Positions 32,575 through 41,632 of a stretch of DNA of 64,000 nucleotides are shown in pieces (positions within the stretch are counted from its first letter, which is position 1; every line of letters begins with the position of its first letter). The notes below the pieces were generated by a model that had not been told where the DNA came from, did not search any database, and worked only from the letters and a program-made list of their open reading frames with translations. The DNA is taken from positions 1-64,000 of the forward strand of contig CAZZHV010000002.1 in NCBI GenBank assembly GCA_964654135.1, in the 5' to 3' direction. The DNA is from CAMLQK01 sp964654135 (lineage in GTDB: Bacteria; Patescibacteriota; Saccharimonadia; Saccharimonadales; UBA4665). Both the position numbers and the translations under genes were made by a program.

Positions 32575-33213
32575 TTAGATGATAAAGCTACGAGTTTCGG
32601 CCATGAGTTGCCCACCATAGGTGTACTCACTTAATATGGCGCTGCTTTCGCGTAGAAGGTCGTTCATGTATCCCTCTTGCTCTTTTGAGAAGCGTGCCAA
32701 GACAAAGTCGGAGCTATCTTGCTCGGGATGTGCCTTTGGGCCAATTCCAACACGTATACGGCCGTACTGCTCCCCCATATGTTGCGTGACTGACTTGATG
32801 CCGTTATGGCCAGCTGCTGAGCCGCCTATCCTCGTGCGAATCTGTCCAAAAGGAATATCAAGCTCATCATGCACGACGACAATTTGCGAAGGGTCGATTT
32901 TGTAGAAGGCAGTTGTTGCCTGCACACTCTCACCACTGAGATTCATAAATGTAGTCGGCTTAATAAGGATAACTCGAGTGCCACCTAATGTGTTACTGGT
33001 AAAATGTGCCTTAAGATCTTTCTTTTCGATCCAAGCCGGAAAGTCGTTTGCCTCTGCAAAGTGATCGACTGCAGCAAAGCCAATATTGTGTCGTGTGCCG
33101 TCATACTGTTTGCCAACGTTACCAAGACCAACGATAAGGATCGTTTTGTTCTGGCCAAGCGTGTAAAATTGGATGTTTTCGCCTACTTGAGGTCGTTTCT
33201 GAAATAATGCCAT
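32575..33213 (-). CDS. pth: Peptidyl-tRNA hydrolase
   Basis: A 212-residue Pth that releases peptides from dropped-off peptidyl-tRNA. Core motifs: LIVGLGNVGKQYDGTRHNIG (with the catalytic His in RHNIG), LIKPTTFMNLSGES, VVHDELDIPFG and GGSAAGHNGIKSV. The N terminus has about 22 extra residues compared with typical Pth. TAAGAT lies six bases before the ATG (33220-33225 on the plus strand), again a leaderless arrangement. Confidence 0.95.
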   Translation of the reverse strand: MALFQKRPQVGENIQFYTLGQNKTILIVGLGNVGKQYDGTRHNIGFAAVDHFAEANDFPAWIEKKDLKAHFTSNTLGGTRVILIKPTTFMNLSGESVQATTAFYKIDPSQIVVVHDELDIPFGQIRTRIGGSAAGHNGIKSVTQHMGEQYGRIRVGIGPKAHPEQDSSDFVLARFSKEQEGYMNDLLRESSAILSEYTYGGQLMAETRSFII

Positions 33214-33273
33214 GGTCTTATCTTACATCTAAGGCTCCGCAGGAACAACGGTGTACAAAATACGAAGATACGA

Positions 33274-33285
33274 TATACTTGCCGC
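33274..33285 (+). promoter_or_regulatory. -10 element giving a leaderless transcript
   Basis: TATACT at 33274-33279 ends six bases before the ATG at 33286. Confidence 0.55.
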
Positions 33286-33870
33286 ATGGACAAACTCTCT
33301 GACTTAGCCTTTAATGAACTTGAACACATACCAGTCGATTCTGCCGAAAGTCTAGCGCACATATTGCGTGATGTGGATACGCGTCAATGGGGCCATCCAC
33401 CCTATAAGAGTATTGATAGACTTTATGACGAAATTGATGCCGGCGAGTCTCGACTCGTGCAGCTTGGCTCGACCATTGGGCGGTTGGTTTCTGTTGTAAA
33501 CGTCGAAGTTACGGCACATATCAATGGCGTACACTACAATCTCAAAGAAGATCGCCAAGAATTTACCGACGGCAATGTCAGGCGCCGCAGTTTGCCTGGC
33601 GTGAGCGAAAAGATTCAAGGCGATGAAGACCCCGAAGCAGCCGCACGGCGTGGTATCGCTGAGGAGCTTGGCGTGACATTTGCGGGTACGCTTACGAGTG
33701 CTTCGTCGGAGATTGTGCGTAAGCCGTCATCACACAGCTACCCTAACTTGAGCGGTATCTATTTGACGCATCTTTTTAAGGCAGAGTTTGGCGAGACTGA
33801 GTGGAACTCGGATGGCTACAAAGAAGTGCAGACAGATAAGACAACCTACTTTGTCTGGGAACGTCAGTAA
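33286..33870 (+). CDS. Nudix-like hydrolase
   Basis: A 194-residue protein with a Nudix-like box near residues 108-128: EDPEAAARRGIAEELGVTF, where the usual REUxEE is RGIAEEL (first Glu replaced by Gly). This is the same replacement as in the Nudix gene at 1921. The N-terminal 70 residues form a separate helical part. Substrate unknown. It ends at a bidirectional terminator. Confidence 0.6.
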   Translation: MDKLSDLAFNELEHIPVDSAESLAHILRDVDTRQWGHPPYKSIDRLYDEIDAGESRLVQLGSTIGRLVSVVNVEVTAHINGVHYNLKEDRQEFTDGNVRRRSLPGVSEKIQGDEDPEAAARRGIAEELGVTFAGTLTSASSEIVRKPSSHSYPNLSGIYLTHLFKAEFGETEWNSDGYKEVQTDKTTYFVWERQ

Positions 33871-33874
33871 GTAA

Positions 33875-33902
33875 AAAAGCCCCGATTACTCGGGGCTTTT
33901 GG
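33875..33902. terminator. Bidirectional intrinsic terminator
   Basis: AAAAGCCCCG (33875-33884) pairs with CGGGGCTTTT (33891-33900), between convergent genes. Confidence 0.9.
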
Positions 33903-35351
33903 CTACTTCTTGGGTGAACCTTTGGACTTGCGGGCTAACTTGTTCTCAAGTGCTCGCTGAACCATTTCCATGCTCTTGCGTGGTTTATTCTTGCGAGGCT
34001 CCTTAGTTGGGCTGTTGCCGTGCTTGTGACCCTCGTGTTTTTCGATAAACCAAAGCTGGATAGCAGTACCTTCGTAACCGAAGCGCTCACGCATGTTGCG
34101 CTCGAGGTAGCGCTTGTAACTCCAGTGGAGGAACTTGGTGTGTGAACCAAAAACCTTGAATGCTGGGATTGGGTTGTCGTCTTCTTGAGTCATGTAGTTG
34201 AGCTTAGGTGTGCGACCCTTGAGGCCTGCTGGTGGGTGCTTGTCGACAACTTCACGGAGCCAGCGGTTGAGTTCGCTTGTTGTAAAGCGTTGCTTGCGGT
34301 GCTCGTCGATTTCGAATGCGAGGTCAAATAGTTTGGTGACATTCTGACCAGTAACAGAGCTGGTAAAGATAAGTGGTGCCCATGGCACAAAGTCGTAGGT
34401 GCCAGCAATTTGTGGAGCGAGCGCATCACGTGTGAATGCGTCTTTTTCTTCGAGCGCATCCCATTTGCTTACAACGAGCACGAGGCCCTTGCCCGCTTCT
34501 TTGATCATGCCAGCAATTTTTTGGTCGAGCTGAACATTGAGCTCATTAGCATCCATAAGCATGAAACAGACGTCAGACTGCTCAATTGCGGCAAGTGTAC
34601 GGATAACGCTAAAGTGTTCGATACCAGTACCGATTTTGCCTGGACGACGGATACCCGCGGTGTCCATGATTTCGACTTCTCGGCCTTGGTACTTTACAAC
34701 TGCACGGTTGATGTCGCGAGTTGTGCCAGCGCGATCGGCAACGATTGCCTGCTGTTTTTTAGCGAGTGTGTTAAAGAGGTATGATTTTCCAACGTTAGGA
34801 CGACCAAGAAGAGCGATGCGTAGACGATCGTCTGCTTCCTCTAGGGTAGCCTTAGGAATGTGCTCAATGAGAGTGTCAAGGAGGTCCCCAATACCTTGAC
34901 TGTGGGTCGTACTGGTCTTGATGATAGGCTTGATGCCAAGACGGTCAAAGCCGCTGAGATCTGCTTTGCGTGCGGTATCAAACTTGTTGATTACCAAGAA
35001 TACTGGCTTGCGGCTCTTGAGGGCCATTTTGGCGACGCGGCGGTCCTCTTCGGTGATGGCGACGTTGGCTTCAACAACAACCCAAATAACGTCTGCACTA
35101 TCGGTTGCCTGAATGATCTGCTCTTGAATAGTAAACTCGAAGTCGTCTTCGGCGTCTTTGATACCAGCGGTATCGACCATCCAGAAATCTTGGTCATTCC
35201 AGCGAGCCTTAGCCATGATGCTATCGCGAGTAGTACCGGCTTCTTTGGCTACAATAGCCTCACGGCGGCGCAAAATCGCGTTAAATAAACTAGACTTGCC
35301 CACGTTGGCACGTCCTACAATTGCTACAATAGGTAATTTTTTCGATGACAT
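33903..35351 (-). CDS. der: Ribosome biogenesis GTPase Der (EngA)
   Basis: A 482-residue tandem GTPase needed for 50S assembly. The first G domain has GRANVGKSSLFNAI, DTAGI and NKFD; the second has GRPNVGKSYLFNTL, DTAGIRRPGK and SKWD; a KH-like C-terminal domain follows. The tail (residues 455-482) is strongly basic (KEPRKNKPRKSMEM...). TATACT (35364-35359) ends seven bases before the ATG, facing the divergent promoter at 35382. Confidence 0.96.
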   Translation of the reverse strand: MSSKKLPIVAIVGRANVGKSSLFNAILRRREAIVAKEAGTTRDSIMAKARWNDQDFWMVDTAGIKDAEDDFEFTIQEQIIQATDSADVIWVVVEANVAITEEDRRVAKMALKSRKPVFLVINKFDTARKADLSGFDRLGIKPIIKTSTTHSQGIGDLLDTLIEHIPKATLEEADDRLRIALLGRPNVGKSYLFNTLAKKQQAIVADRAGTTRDINRAVVKYQGREVEIMDTAGIRRPGKIGTGIEHFSVIRTLAAIEQSDVCFMLMDANELNVQLDQKIAGMIKEAGKGLVLVVSKWDALEEKDAFTRDALAPQIAGTYDFVPWAPLIFTSSVTGQNVTKLFDLAFEIDEHRKQRFTTSELNRWLREVVDKHPPAGLKGRTPKLNYMTQEDDNPIPAFKVFGSHTKFLHWSYKRYLERNMRERFGYEGTAIQLWFIEKHEGHKHGNSPTKEPRKNKPRKSMEMVQRALENKLARKSKGSPKK

Positions 35352-35381
35352 TAGATACAGTATATCAAACTCGAGGTAAAA

Positions 35382-35418
35382 TTGACAGAGCTCAGTGAAA
35401 AATTGTATAGTATATGGA
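35382..35418 (+). promoter_or_regulatory. Consensus-like leaderless promoter
   Basis: TTGACA (35382-35387), 18-base spacer, TATAGT (35406-35411), seven bases, then ATG at 35419. The clearest example of the leaderless arrangement in this window. Confidence 0.8.
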
Positions 35419-36075
35419 ATGAGTGGCCATGAATTCGCCCCTGGTAACAGTGCGTCTGACTATGAGTCGCAAGCATATAGCGAGCAACTCTTTGAGCCAT
35501 CTTCCCTTCTCAGCGAGTTTCAACAGCGTCAAGAAACGCTTACTTCGTTTGTTAGTGCCGAAGTTGGCGCCTATTATTTTCACCAAGCAATCTGCACCAA
35601 ACTCGTGCAGGCTGGTAGACTCCCACGCGATGTTCCATTCGAGAACGGAACGCACCGCGTCTACTCACCGATTAGTTACGACCCAGAGCCCGGCAATTCA
35701 GAAGAACGCCGATTTATTAAGCTGGCCAAGCACTTGGGCGCCGAAGGCGTTGAAGTGCCTATACTTGCCGTTGCTACCCCTGCCGAACTCGAGCAACGCA
35801 CGCCTGTTCCTAAGGAGCGCTCTTTTTCGCGTAGCGAGCTATTACTCGTGCATGGCGCTATGCAAAAGCGCACACAGTCAGGTGGTGCTAGCCAGAATGC
35901 CCTCATTGAGCTGTTCATGAGTCGCCCAGCAACCGACGAAGTGGTGCAACGGTACCGCGATAAGCAACAATCTTACTTGGGCTGGTTGCGCATTGCTGCT
36001 TCTGAGCTCAAGATGCCCCTACAGCTTCGCCCCTACTACCCTAAGATTCAAGCGTACGATATTTACCCTCAGTAA
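35419..36075 (+). CDS. Hypothetical protein
   Basis: A 218-residue soluble protein with no recognised family. The N-terminal 35 residues are serine/glutamate-rich and probably flexible; the rest is mixed helical and strand (FVSAEVGAYYFHQAICTKLV near residue 45, SRSELLLVHGAMQKR near 140). It has a strong promoter of its own. The last 35 bases overlap the convergent pseudouridine synthase gene. Confidence 0.6.
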   Translation: MSGHEFAPGNSASDYESQAYSEQLFEPSSLLSEFQQRQETLTSFVSAEVGAYYFHQAICTKLVQAGRLPRDVPFENGTHRVYSPISYDPEPGNSEERRFIKLAKHLGAEGVEVPILAVATPAELEQRTPVPKERSFSRSELLLVHGAMQKRTQSGGASQNALIELFMSRPATDEVVQRYRDKQQSYLGWLRIAASELKMPLQLRPYYPKIQAYDIYPQ

Positions 36076-36724
36076 GGTTATTGAGCGCATATGGCCCAAA
36101 CTGTGTGCGATGTAACGCCCTAACCGTATAACCTAGGCTTTCGAACGTGCGGCGAATTTGACGATTACGTCCTTCGTACATAGTAACGAGCCATGCTGTT
36201 TCATTGCCCTCATGCATACGTTCGAGGCCGAGCCTACTCGCTCCATCTTCTAACTGTACGCCAAAATCGGCAATCATTTGTCGGTGTAATGGCGCCAACG
36301 CCCTATCGAGACTAATTTCGTAGACTTTAGTCTTTTGGTAACGAGGGTGAGTAAGCTGTTCGGCAAGCTTGCCATCATTTGTTAGGAGTAGCAGTCCAGA
36401 TGAGTCTTTGTCGAGTCTACCGACTGGCTGGAGATGGCTAAATTGTGCCGGAAGTAGCTCGTATATAGTTCTACTGCCTTGACCATTGCGGCTCACTACA
36501 TAGCCTCGTGGCTTGTTGAGCATAATTGTGGTGGTTGTGACGTGTAGGGCGATAGGCTTGCCATCGAGCGAGATGTGTTCTGTGCCGTCAATAGTCATGC
36601 CAGTTGTGGCTTGATGCCCATTAACGAGTACGCGCCCGTCGCTAATGGCTCTATCGGCCGCCCGTCGTGATAAATCTGTTCGAGCAGCTAAAAATTTATT
36701 GAGACGTGTTATCTGGGCATCCAT
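36041..36724 (-). CDS. RsuA/RluB-family pseudouridine synthase
   Basis: A 227-residue rRNA pseudouridine synthase. An N-terminal S4 RNA-binding domain (RLNKFLAARTDLSRRAADRA, then GRVLVNG) precedes the catalytic domain with VGRLDKDSSGLLLLTNDG, which holds the catalytic Asp. KPRGYVVSR and MYEGRNRQIRRTFESLGY are family motifs. RluB- versus RsuA-type target (23S or 16S) cannot be settled from sequence. TATACT (36736-36731) ends six bases before the ATG. Confidence 0.92.
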   Translation of the reverse strand: MDAQITRLNKFLAARTDLSRRAADRAISDGRVLVNGHQATTGMTIDGTEHISLDGKPIALHVTTTTIMLNKPRGYVVSRNGQGSRTIYELLPAQFSHLQPVGRLDKDSSGLLLLTNDGKLAEQLTHPRYQKTKVYEISLDRALAPLHRQMIADFGVQLEDGASRLGLERMHEGNETAWLVTMYEGRNRQIRRTFESLGYTVRALHRTQFGPYALNNLTEGKYRTLES

Positions 36725-36758
36725 GCCGATAGTATATCAGGTTTTACGGGGATACTCT

Positions 36759-38684
36759 CTAGAGAGCGATGTTGTTTGGGTCGTCGGCACTTATACCATT
36801 GCCGCCATTTGGAGAGATGACGTGACCAGGCTGATGTGGTGGTGATGAGAATGGCCCAGGTGTTGGGTGGTCATTCTCGGGGTGCTCATCAAGACCGCCC
36901 ATCCCTTCTCTTGCAAGAAGCTCATTAAGGTCTGGCTGTGTAGTTATTGGTGTTACTGGAGGCTGGATGATCTTCTTGTGTGCAATATTAACGTTGTCTT
37001 CGTCTGTTCCAGTCGATACTTCCTCTGGGGTCTGTACGTCTGGTGCGACTACATCGGGCTGGACAGTTTCTGACTGCTGTACGGCAGGAGCTACGTCTCC
37101 AGTTTCAGTAGAAGATGTTGATAGTGCTGAGAGGTCGACGTCACTGCTCGGCTCATCGCTAGGAGCTGGCGTTATAGGCTCTTGCGAGGAATCCGCTGGC
37201 GGTGCTGCAACTGGACCGGCTGCTTGTGGCGTTACGCTCTCGGGAGTAGGTTCCACTGAGGCCTCGGTCTGTGGGCTGGTGTCTTGCTGGTTAATAAAAT
37301 TATCAATTTGCTTTTGCATAAGAGCTTGCTCATCGGCTGCGGTTGGTGCTTCGGAAATATCTGGCGCAGGAGTAGGAGCTGCTTCTGGCGCAGGCTCAAC
37401 TTGAGCCTCTGGCTCGGCTGGTTTTTCTTCTGATACTTCCTTGTCCTCGGCCTTTGGTTCTTCTGACTGGGTCACTGGTGCTTCTGGTATAACAGGTGCA
37501 GATGGAGTCTCTGTGCTTGCTTCTTCGGGCTTAGACTCGGTAACGGTAGGCTCTTTGCCCTCCGTCTTTGGCGCTGCTGCAGCTGGCTCAGCCTCTGGCT
37601 CTGATGCTTCGGGTTCTTCAGTGTCTAGTGTGCTAGTTAGCTCTTTCATGGCGTTTGCCATGATCTGATCATCGACTTGTTGCGCTGGAGCCGGAGTGTT
37701 GGCGGGCGTAGTTGTAGCTGCTGGCGTGGTTACATCGGTTACAGGAGCGGCTACCGGCTCTTTGCCCTCCGTCTTTGGCGCTGCTGCAGCTGGCTCAGCT
37801 GTAGGGGTCGGTTCTACAGGAGCGGCTTGTTGTGTCGGCTCGGCCTTTGGTTCTTCTGGCTCGGTCACTACTGGTGTAGCGGTACTTTGCTCAGTGGTCG
37901 GTGTAACATCGGCCGGCGCTGAAGACGCAGTTGGTACAGCATTTACCGGTGCGGTTGTAGGAGTAGCAGCTGCAGGCACGGCTGTAGCCTGTTGTGGCGT
38001 AGGCGCTGGAGCGCTCGCTGGAGTTTGTGGCATTGAGATAGCTGGAGCCGGTTCGGCTGCGGTTGGTGGTGCAGCTACAGGAATAACAGGTGTTGGTGTA
38101 GCTGCCGGAGCTGGAACAACAGGAGCTGCTGGGGTAATTGCCGGGCTGGCGGTCGCGGTAGCGCCTGCGGCTGTAGGCTCAGCTGGTGGTGCCTGAACAG
38201 GCATAGGCGTTACTGTTGGAGTCGTAGTAGTTGGTGTTGCTTCTGGCTCGGCTGCCGCGTTTGGCTCGGCCGGCGCTGCTTCAGTTACTGCGGCTACGGT
38301 ATCCACTGGCGCTTGACCACCGTTCAAAAGTTCATCGGCGGCATGCACAATATCCTCAAGTGTTACCTGAGACTTAACGAGATAGCGATCGGCGCCCAAG
38401 GCATCGGCACGTGTTTTGTCTTCTGCTTGGCCAAGCGCAGTCAGCATAATGACCTTAACATCTTTAAGGCCTTCGGTGTTGCGGAGGATGTCAAGCATCT
38501 CAAAGCCGCTAATACGCGGCATCATGACATCGGAAATGATAAGATCTGGACGCTCCTGCTTGGCTTTAACGAGGGCTTCTTCTCCGTCTTGTGCGGAAAC
38601 AATAGTATAACCCTCGGCCTGCAAGCGCGCTTCGTATATCTCGCGCAAGTTATTATCGTCTTCAACCAGGAGGATTTTTGCCAT
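36759..38684 (-). CDS. Response regulator with a very long disordered Pro/Ala/Glu tail
   Basis: A 641-residue protein. Residues 1-122 are a receiver domain: acidic pair in LLVEDDNNL, phospho-acceptor Asp in LIISDVMMPRISG (about residue 53), Thr in VIMLTAL and Lys in YLVKSQVT. No HTH or enzyme domain follows. Residues 130-600 are low-complexity A/P/T/E repeats, and the end is PFSSPPHQPGHVISPNG-like. The block AEPAAAAPKTEGKEP occurs twice, from a 44-bp DNA repeat. Encoded 51 bases downstream of the histidine kinase. Confidence 0.85.
   Translation of the reverse strand: MAKILLVEDDNNLREIYEARLQAEGYTIVSAQDGEEALVKAKQERPDLIISDVMMPRISGFEMLDILRNTEGLKDVKVIMLTALGQAEDKTRADALGADRYLVKSQVTLEDIVHAADELLNGGQAPVDTVAAVTEAAPAEPNAAAEPEATPTTTTPTVTPMPVQAPPAEPTAAGATATASPAITPAAPVVPAPAATPTPVIPVAAPPTAAEPAPAISMPQTPASAPAPTPQQATAVPAAATPTTAPVNAVPTASSAPADVTPTTEQSTATPVVTEPEEPKAEPTQQAAPVEPTPTAEPAAAAPKTEGKEPVAAPVTDVTTPAATTTPANTPAPAQQVDDQIMANAMKELTSTLDTEEPEASEPEAEPAAAAPKTEGKEPTVTESKPEEASTETPSAPVIPEAPVTQSEEPKAEDKEVSEEKPAEPEAQVEPAPEAAPTPAPDISEAPTAADEQALMQKQIDNFINQQDTSPQTEASVEPTPESVTPQAAGPVAAPPADSSQEPITPAPSDEPSSDVDLSALSTSSTETGDVAPAVQQSETVQPDVVAPDVQTPEEVSTGTDEDNVNIAHKKIIQPPVTPITTQPDLNELLAREGMGGLDEHPENDHPTPGPFSSPPHQPGHVISPNGGNGISADDPNNIAL
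37549..37799. repeat. Exact 44-bp direct repeat inside the response regulator gene
   Basis: The same 44 bases occur at 37549-37592 and 37756-37799, both in frame and encoding AEPAAAAPKTEGKEP. Recombination between them would delete 207 bases, 69 codons, without a frameshift. Confidence 0.85.
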
Positions 38685-38735
38685 GGTAGTGTCGTACCTT
38701 TGTTATGTTATGTGCTTATGGTTATTGGTATTGTA

Positions 38736-40517
38736 TCACGCTTTGGCGCTTCCGCTAGTGGTCGGCAGCTCTGCGGGCTTATTGGCTTCGGCTTGCTGCA
38801 TAGCAGTTGCTCGCTGTGTTGTTAGCCGCGGCAAGTTAATAAAGAACGTACTTCCCTTGCCGAGCTCACTCTCTACCCATATTCGACCCTTGTAGATCTC
38901 AACAATCTTGCGACAAATGAATAGCCCCAGCCCCGTACCACCAATGGTGCGAGTTGCTGAATTATCGACACGATAGAACTTCTGGAATAAGTGTGGAATA
39001 TCATCCTTTGGAATACCTGAACCAGTGTCACGAATGTACATCTGGACAACTTCGGTGTCACCGGTGAGACCAATGGATATCTTTCCCTGCTCGGTGTACT
39101 TGCAGGCGTTGTCAAAGAGGTTGGTGACGACTTCGCGCATGCGATCTGGGTCGGCGTAGACGTAATACAGAGGCTTGAGCACATGTGTACTGACGGTGTC
39201 TTTATTGGTGGCATCGATGGCGTCATTGCTGGCGCCAATAAGAAATTCAACGAATAGGCCTTTCTTTTCGGCTGCGAACTTGAGGTCATCTGTTAGTTGC
39301 TGGCAGAACGAGCCCATTTCTACGACGCCCGGATGGTTGCTGAGGCGGCCATCTTCTGCCTTGGAACTCGTAAGAAGATCCTGGAAGAGTTTGCCAAGGT
39401 GCTGTGTTGATAAGTGCGCTTTTTCGAGGTAGCCACGGGCACGACTGTCGATAGTACTTACCTTTTCGTTAAGTGCCAATGCCAAATAGCCTTCAATGGC
39501 TGCAACCGGTGTGCGCATTTCGTGGCTGGCTGTGCTAATAAAGTCGGCACGTTGCTTCTCGGCAGCGCGTTCGTCACTAATGTCGCGCATTACTGCTACG
39601 GCACCTACAAGCGTATCGCTACCATCAGGGGTAACGGGAGAAACTACCAACGAAATTGTCTGAGCTTTGCCATCACGCCCAGTAAGTTGTACGGTCTGAT
39701 TTATGTGCTCTCGTTGCTGCAGTACCAAGAGGAACGGATTGCTCTCGTTGCTAATCTCTTCCCCACTTTCCTTGCTCAGCTTAGCAACGAGTTGCGCGTC
39801 GACCCCTATAGCTTCTGCAATTGGCCATTCGGTCATTCCAGCGGCTGCTGGGTTCATGAGTGTAATTTTGCCCTCAGTACTAATTACGATAATACCGTCG
39901 GCAATGGACTGAATGAGTGTTTCAGACTGTTCCTGGTTGCTCTTGAGCATACCAGATAACTGGTTAACTTTTTGCTCTTGAACGTTAACGAAGCGGTTGC
40001 GCCAGAAGAAATATGCCACCAACGCCATGGCGCATTCGGCAGCCATGAGTGTCCAGGATACCCGATCGATATTTTCGAGTCTAAAGTTGCTGTGGAGCGA
40101 GATATATACGTAGGTTATAAACACCGAGCCGATGAGGATTGGCATACCAAAGATCCCAGAGAAGAAACAGGAAACAACCCAAGTACCCACATATATGAAT
40201 GCATAGGTTTCTGAGGTGGAGTTTAGTAACCCATCAAGCAAGCCCATAGTGAAGAACATTGAGCCAATGAGCATAGCCAGAGGTAAACTCCAGCGCTTGA
40301 TTACCCAATAGAACGTCAAAAAGTATACAACGGTTGCGCCGGCAATGAGCGCTGCCACGTGGTCGATGCTCAATAATGACGCATAGTGCATAAAGTGTGT
40401 CGAGAATTGCGCCAATATGTAGACGCCCAGAATTGCCGAGCTACAGGACACCAAAAAGAGCCAGTACACGCGGTACCAGCGCTTACTTACTTGGTATAGG
40501 AAAAAATCCTTGGCCAT
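38736..40517 (-). CDS. Membrane sensor histidine kinase with PAS domain
   Basis: A 593-residue kinase. An N-terminal membrane module has about six or seven helices (residues 15-190). A coiled linker and a PAS domain (residues 210-330, IQSIADGIIVISTEGKITLM) follow, then HisKA with the phospho-acceptor His in FISTASHEMRTPVAA, and HATPase_c with NLFDNACKYTEQGK (N box), DTGSGIPKDD (G1) and GGTGLGLFICRKI (G2). The start is the ATG at 40517, preceded by TAAACT seven bases upstream. The likely partner is the long-tailed response regulator. Confidence 0.92.
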   Translation of the reverse strand: MAKDFFLYQVSKRWYRVYWLFLVSCSSAILGVYILAQFSTHFMHYASLLSIDHVAALIAGATVVYFLTFYWVIKRWSLPLAMLIGSMFFTMGLLDGLLNSTSETYAFIYVGTWVVSCFFSGIFGMPILIGSVFITYVYISLHSNFRLENIDRVSWTLMAAECAMALVAYFFWRNRFVNVQEQKVNQLSGMLKSNQEQSETLIQSIADGIIVISTEGKITLMNPAAAGMTEWPIAEAIGVDAQLVAKLSKESGEEISNESNPFLLVLQQREHINQTVQLTGRDGKAQTISLVVSPVTPDGSDTLVGAVAVMRDISDERAAEKQRADFISTASHEMRTPVAAIEGYLALALNEKVSTIDSRARGYLEKAHLSTQHLGKLFQDLLTSSKAEDGRLSNHPGVVEMGSFCQQLTDDLKFAAEKKGLFVEFLIGASNDAIDATNKDTVSTHVLKPLYYVYADPDRMREVVTNLFDNACKYTEQGKISIGLTGDTEVVQMYIRDTGSGIPKDDIPHLFQKFYRVDNSATRTIGGTGLGLFICRKIVEIYKGRIWVESELGKGSTFFINLPRLTTQRATAMQQAEANKPAELPTTSGSAKA

Positions 40518-40644
40518 TAGTAGTAGTTTACCGCTTATGGCTAAAAGCTCCAACAATAACCGATACCAAAGGAAAATCTCGTGCTTGAATGTATGTGCTC
40601 AGTAGCTATCTGTAGCTCGCAAACACATCTATTCAAGTGACTTA

Positions 40645-40698
40645 CCGGAGGAGAACGAGGGTGAACGCGTGAGCGCTCGATTTTCGTTCTCCGTCCGG
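40645..40698 (-). other. 3' inverted repeat of GC-rich gene
   Basis: CCGGAGGAGAACGA (40645-40658) pairs imperfectly with TCGTTCTCCGTCCGG (40684-40698) around a GC-rich inner stem with GAGCGCTC. It lies just after the stop of 40729-41493 and would end its transcript. Confidence 0.5.
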
Positions 40699-40728
40699 AA
40701 GTCTTCTGTTGTTCGAAGTACCCGACGG

Positions 40729-41493
40729 CTACAGGACAACACAGTCCGGGTAGTCTTCGCAGTCGAAGTCGCCACACTGACACGGCATGGGGCCGCTGTA
40801 GTCGGTGTCGGCAACGCCTACGACCAGGGGGTGTGTACCACTCCAAGTGACGTAGACGACTCGCCTGAAGTACGGGCTCTTGAGCACGCCGTGTGCCAGC
40901 AGGGCTTGGAGCGTCATCGGATCGTGCTTCAGCGTCTGCTGAAACTCGACGATGCCGAGCTCGTCCTGGAGGACACGTATGGCTCCTTCGTAGACATCTC
41001 GCTCGGTGACTTCGTGCTCACTCCAGCCTGCCTCTTGGGTGCCACGGAACTCGTCGTAGAACTTGTTCCAGTGGAACTCCGAGTACAGGTTGATGAGTGT
41101 TGGTCCTGCCATGCGGCCCAGCGCGTGTTCGTACCGATGTTGGTGTCCGTACAGGTCGGTTGCTTGCCGGTGGCCCTGGAGTGGGTACATCGGTCGCCAT
41201 CCCAGTTCGACGAAGAAGCTGGGCGGCTGACTGCCGAAGGCACGCTGCAGCATTACTGCAATGTGCTTGTCGAAGATCGCTTCGCCGGTGGCGTTGGTGC
41301 CGTTCTTCGAGTGGTAGTAGTGCGAGAAGACGAACGCCTGCGATGCCTGGCCGATCAGGTTGTACAGGTTGCTCAGGGCGGCCGGTTCCGGCAGTCCGCA
41401 GTGGGTCTTGAGGTACAGAGGACTCCCCGGGCCGACACGCGGTATGTCGTCGACGATGAGGAGCGTGTGGTGGCGCGCTGAGTGATCTCTCAC
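40729..41493 (-). CDS. GC-rich gene: hypothetical protein with Cys-rich tail
   Basis: A 254-residue protein with no recognised family, many aromatic and histidine residues (FSHYYHSKNG, GHQHRYEHAL, YSEFHWNKFYDEF), and a C-terminal CxC-x3-C-x5-C cluster (CQCGDFDCEDYPDC) that could bind a metal. No membrane segment or signal peptide. GTG start with AAGGG eight bases upstream. Codon use is GC-rich and unlike the flanking histidine kinase and transporter genes. Confidence 0.65.
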   Translation of the reverse strand: MRDHSARHHTLLIVDDIPRVGPGSPLYLKTHCGLPEPAALSNLYNLIGQASQAFVFSHYYHSKNGTNATGEAIFDKHIAVMLQRAFGSQPPSFFVELGWRPMYPLQGHRQATDLYGHQHRYEHALGRMAGPTLINLYSEFHWNKFYDEFRGTQEAGWSEHEVTERDVYEGAIRVLQDELGIVEFQQTLKHDPMTLQALLAHGVLKSPYFRRVVYVTWSGTHPLVVGVADTDYSGPMPCQCGDFDCEDYPDCVVL

Positions 41494-41608
41494 GGTAGTG
41501 CCCTTTCGGATAGTTTGTGTGCATGAAGCAATGAAGCTTAGGTGCTCACCTCCGATACTAAACAGAAGACGTTAAGATACGGGCCAGAAGGTCCATAGAC
41601 ATATTATA
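41494..41608 (-). promoter_or_regulatory. Promoter and 5' leader of the GC-rich gene at 40729
   Basis: TATAAT on the minus strand (41608-41603) starts a leader of about 100 bases. The leader contains a CTTAAC...CTGTTTAG segment also recognisable in the leader at 54267-54400, a GGTGagCACC dyad, and AAGGG before the GTG. Confidence 0.6.
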
Positions 41609-41632
41609 CCATATTTATACGTATTTTTGTAG

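Noticed and set aside
37696..38196. Gly/Ala/Val-rich plus-strand frame
   Set aside because: Complement of the repetitive A/P/T tail of the response regulator; repeats give long open frames on both strands.
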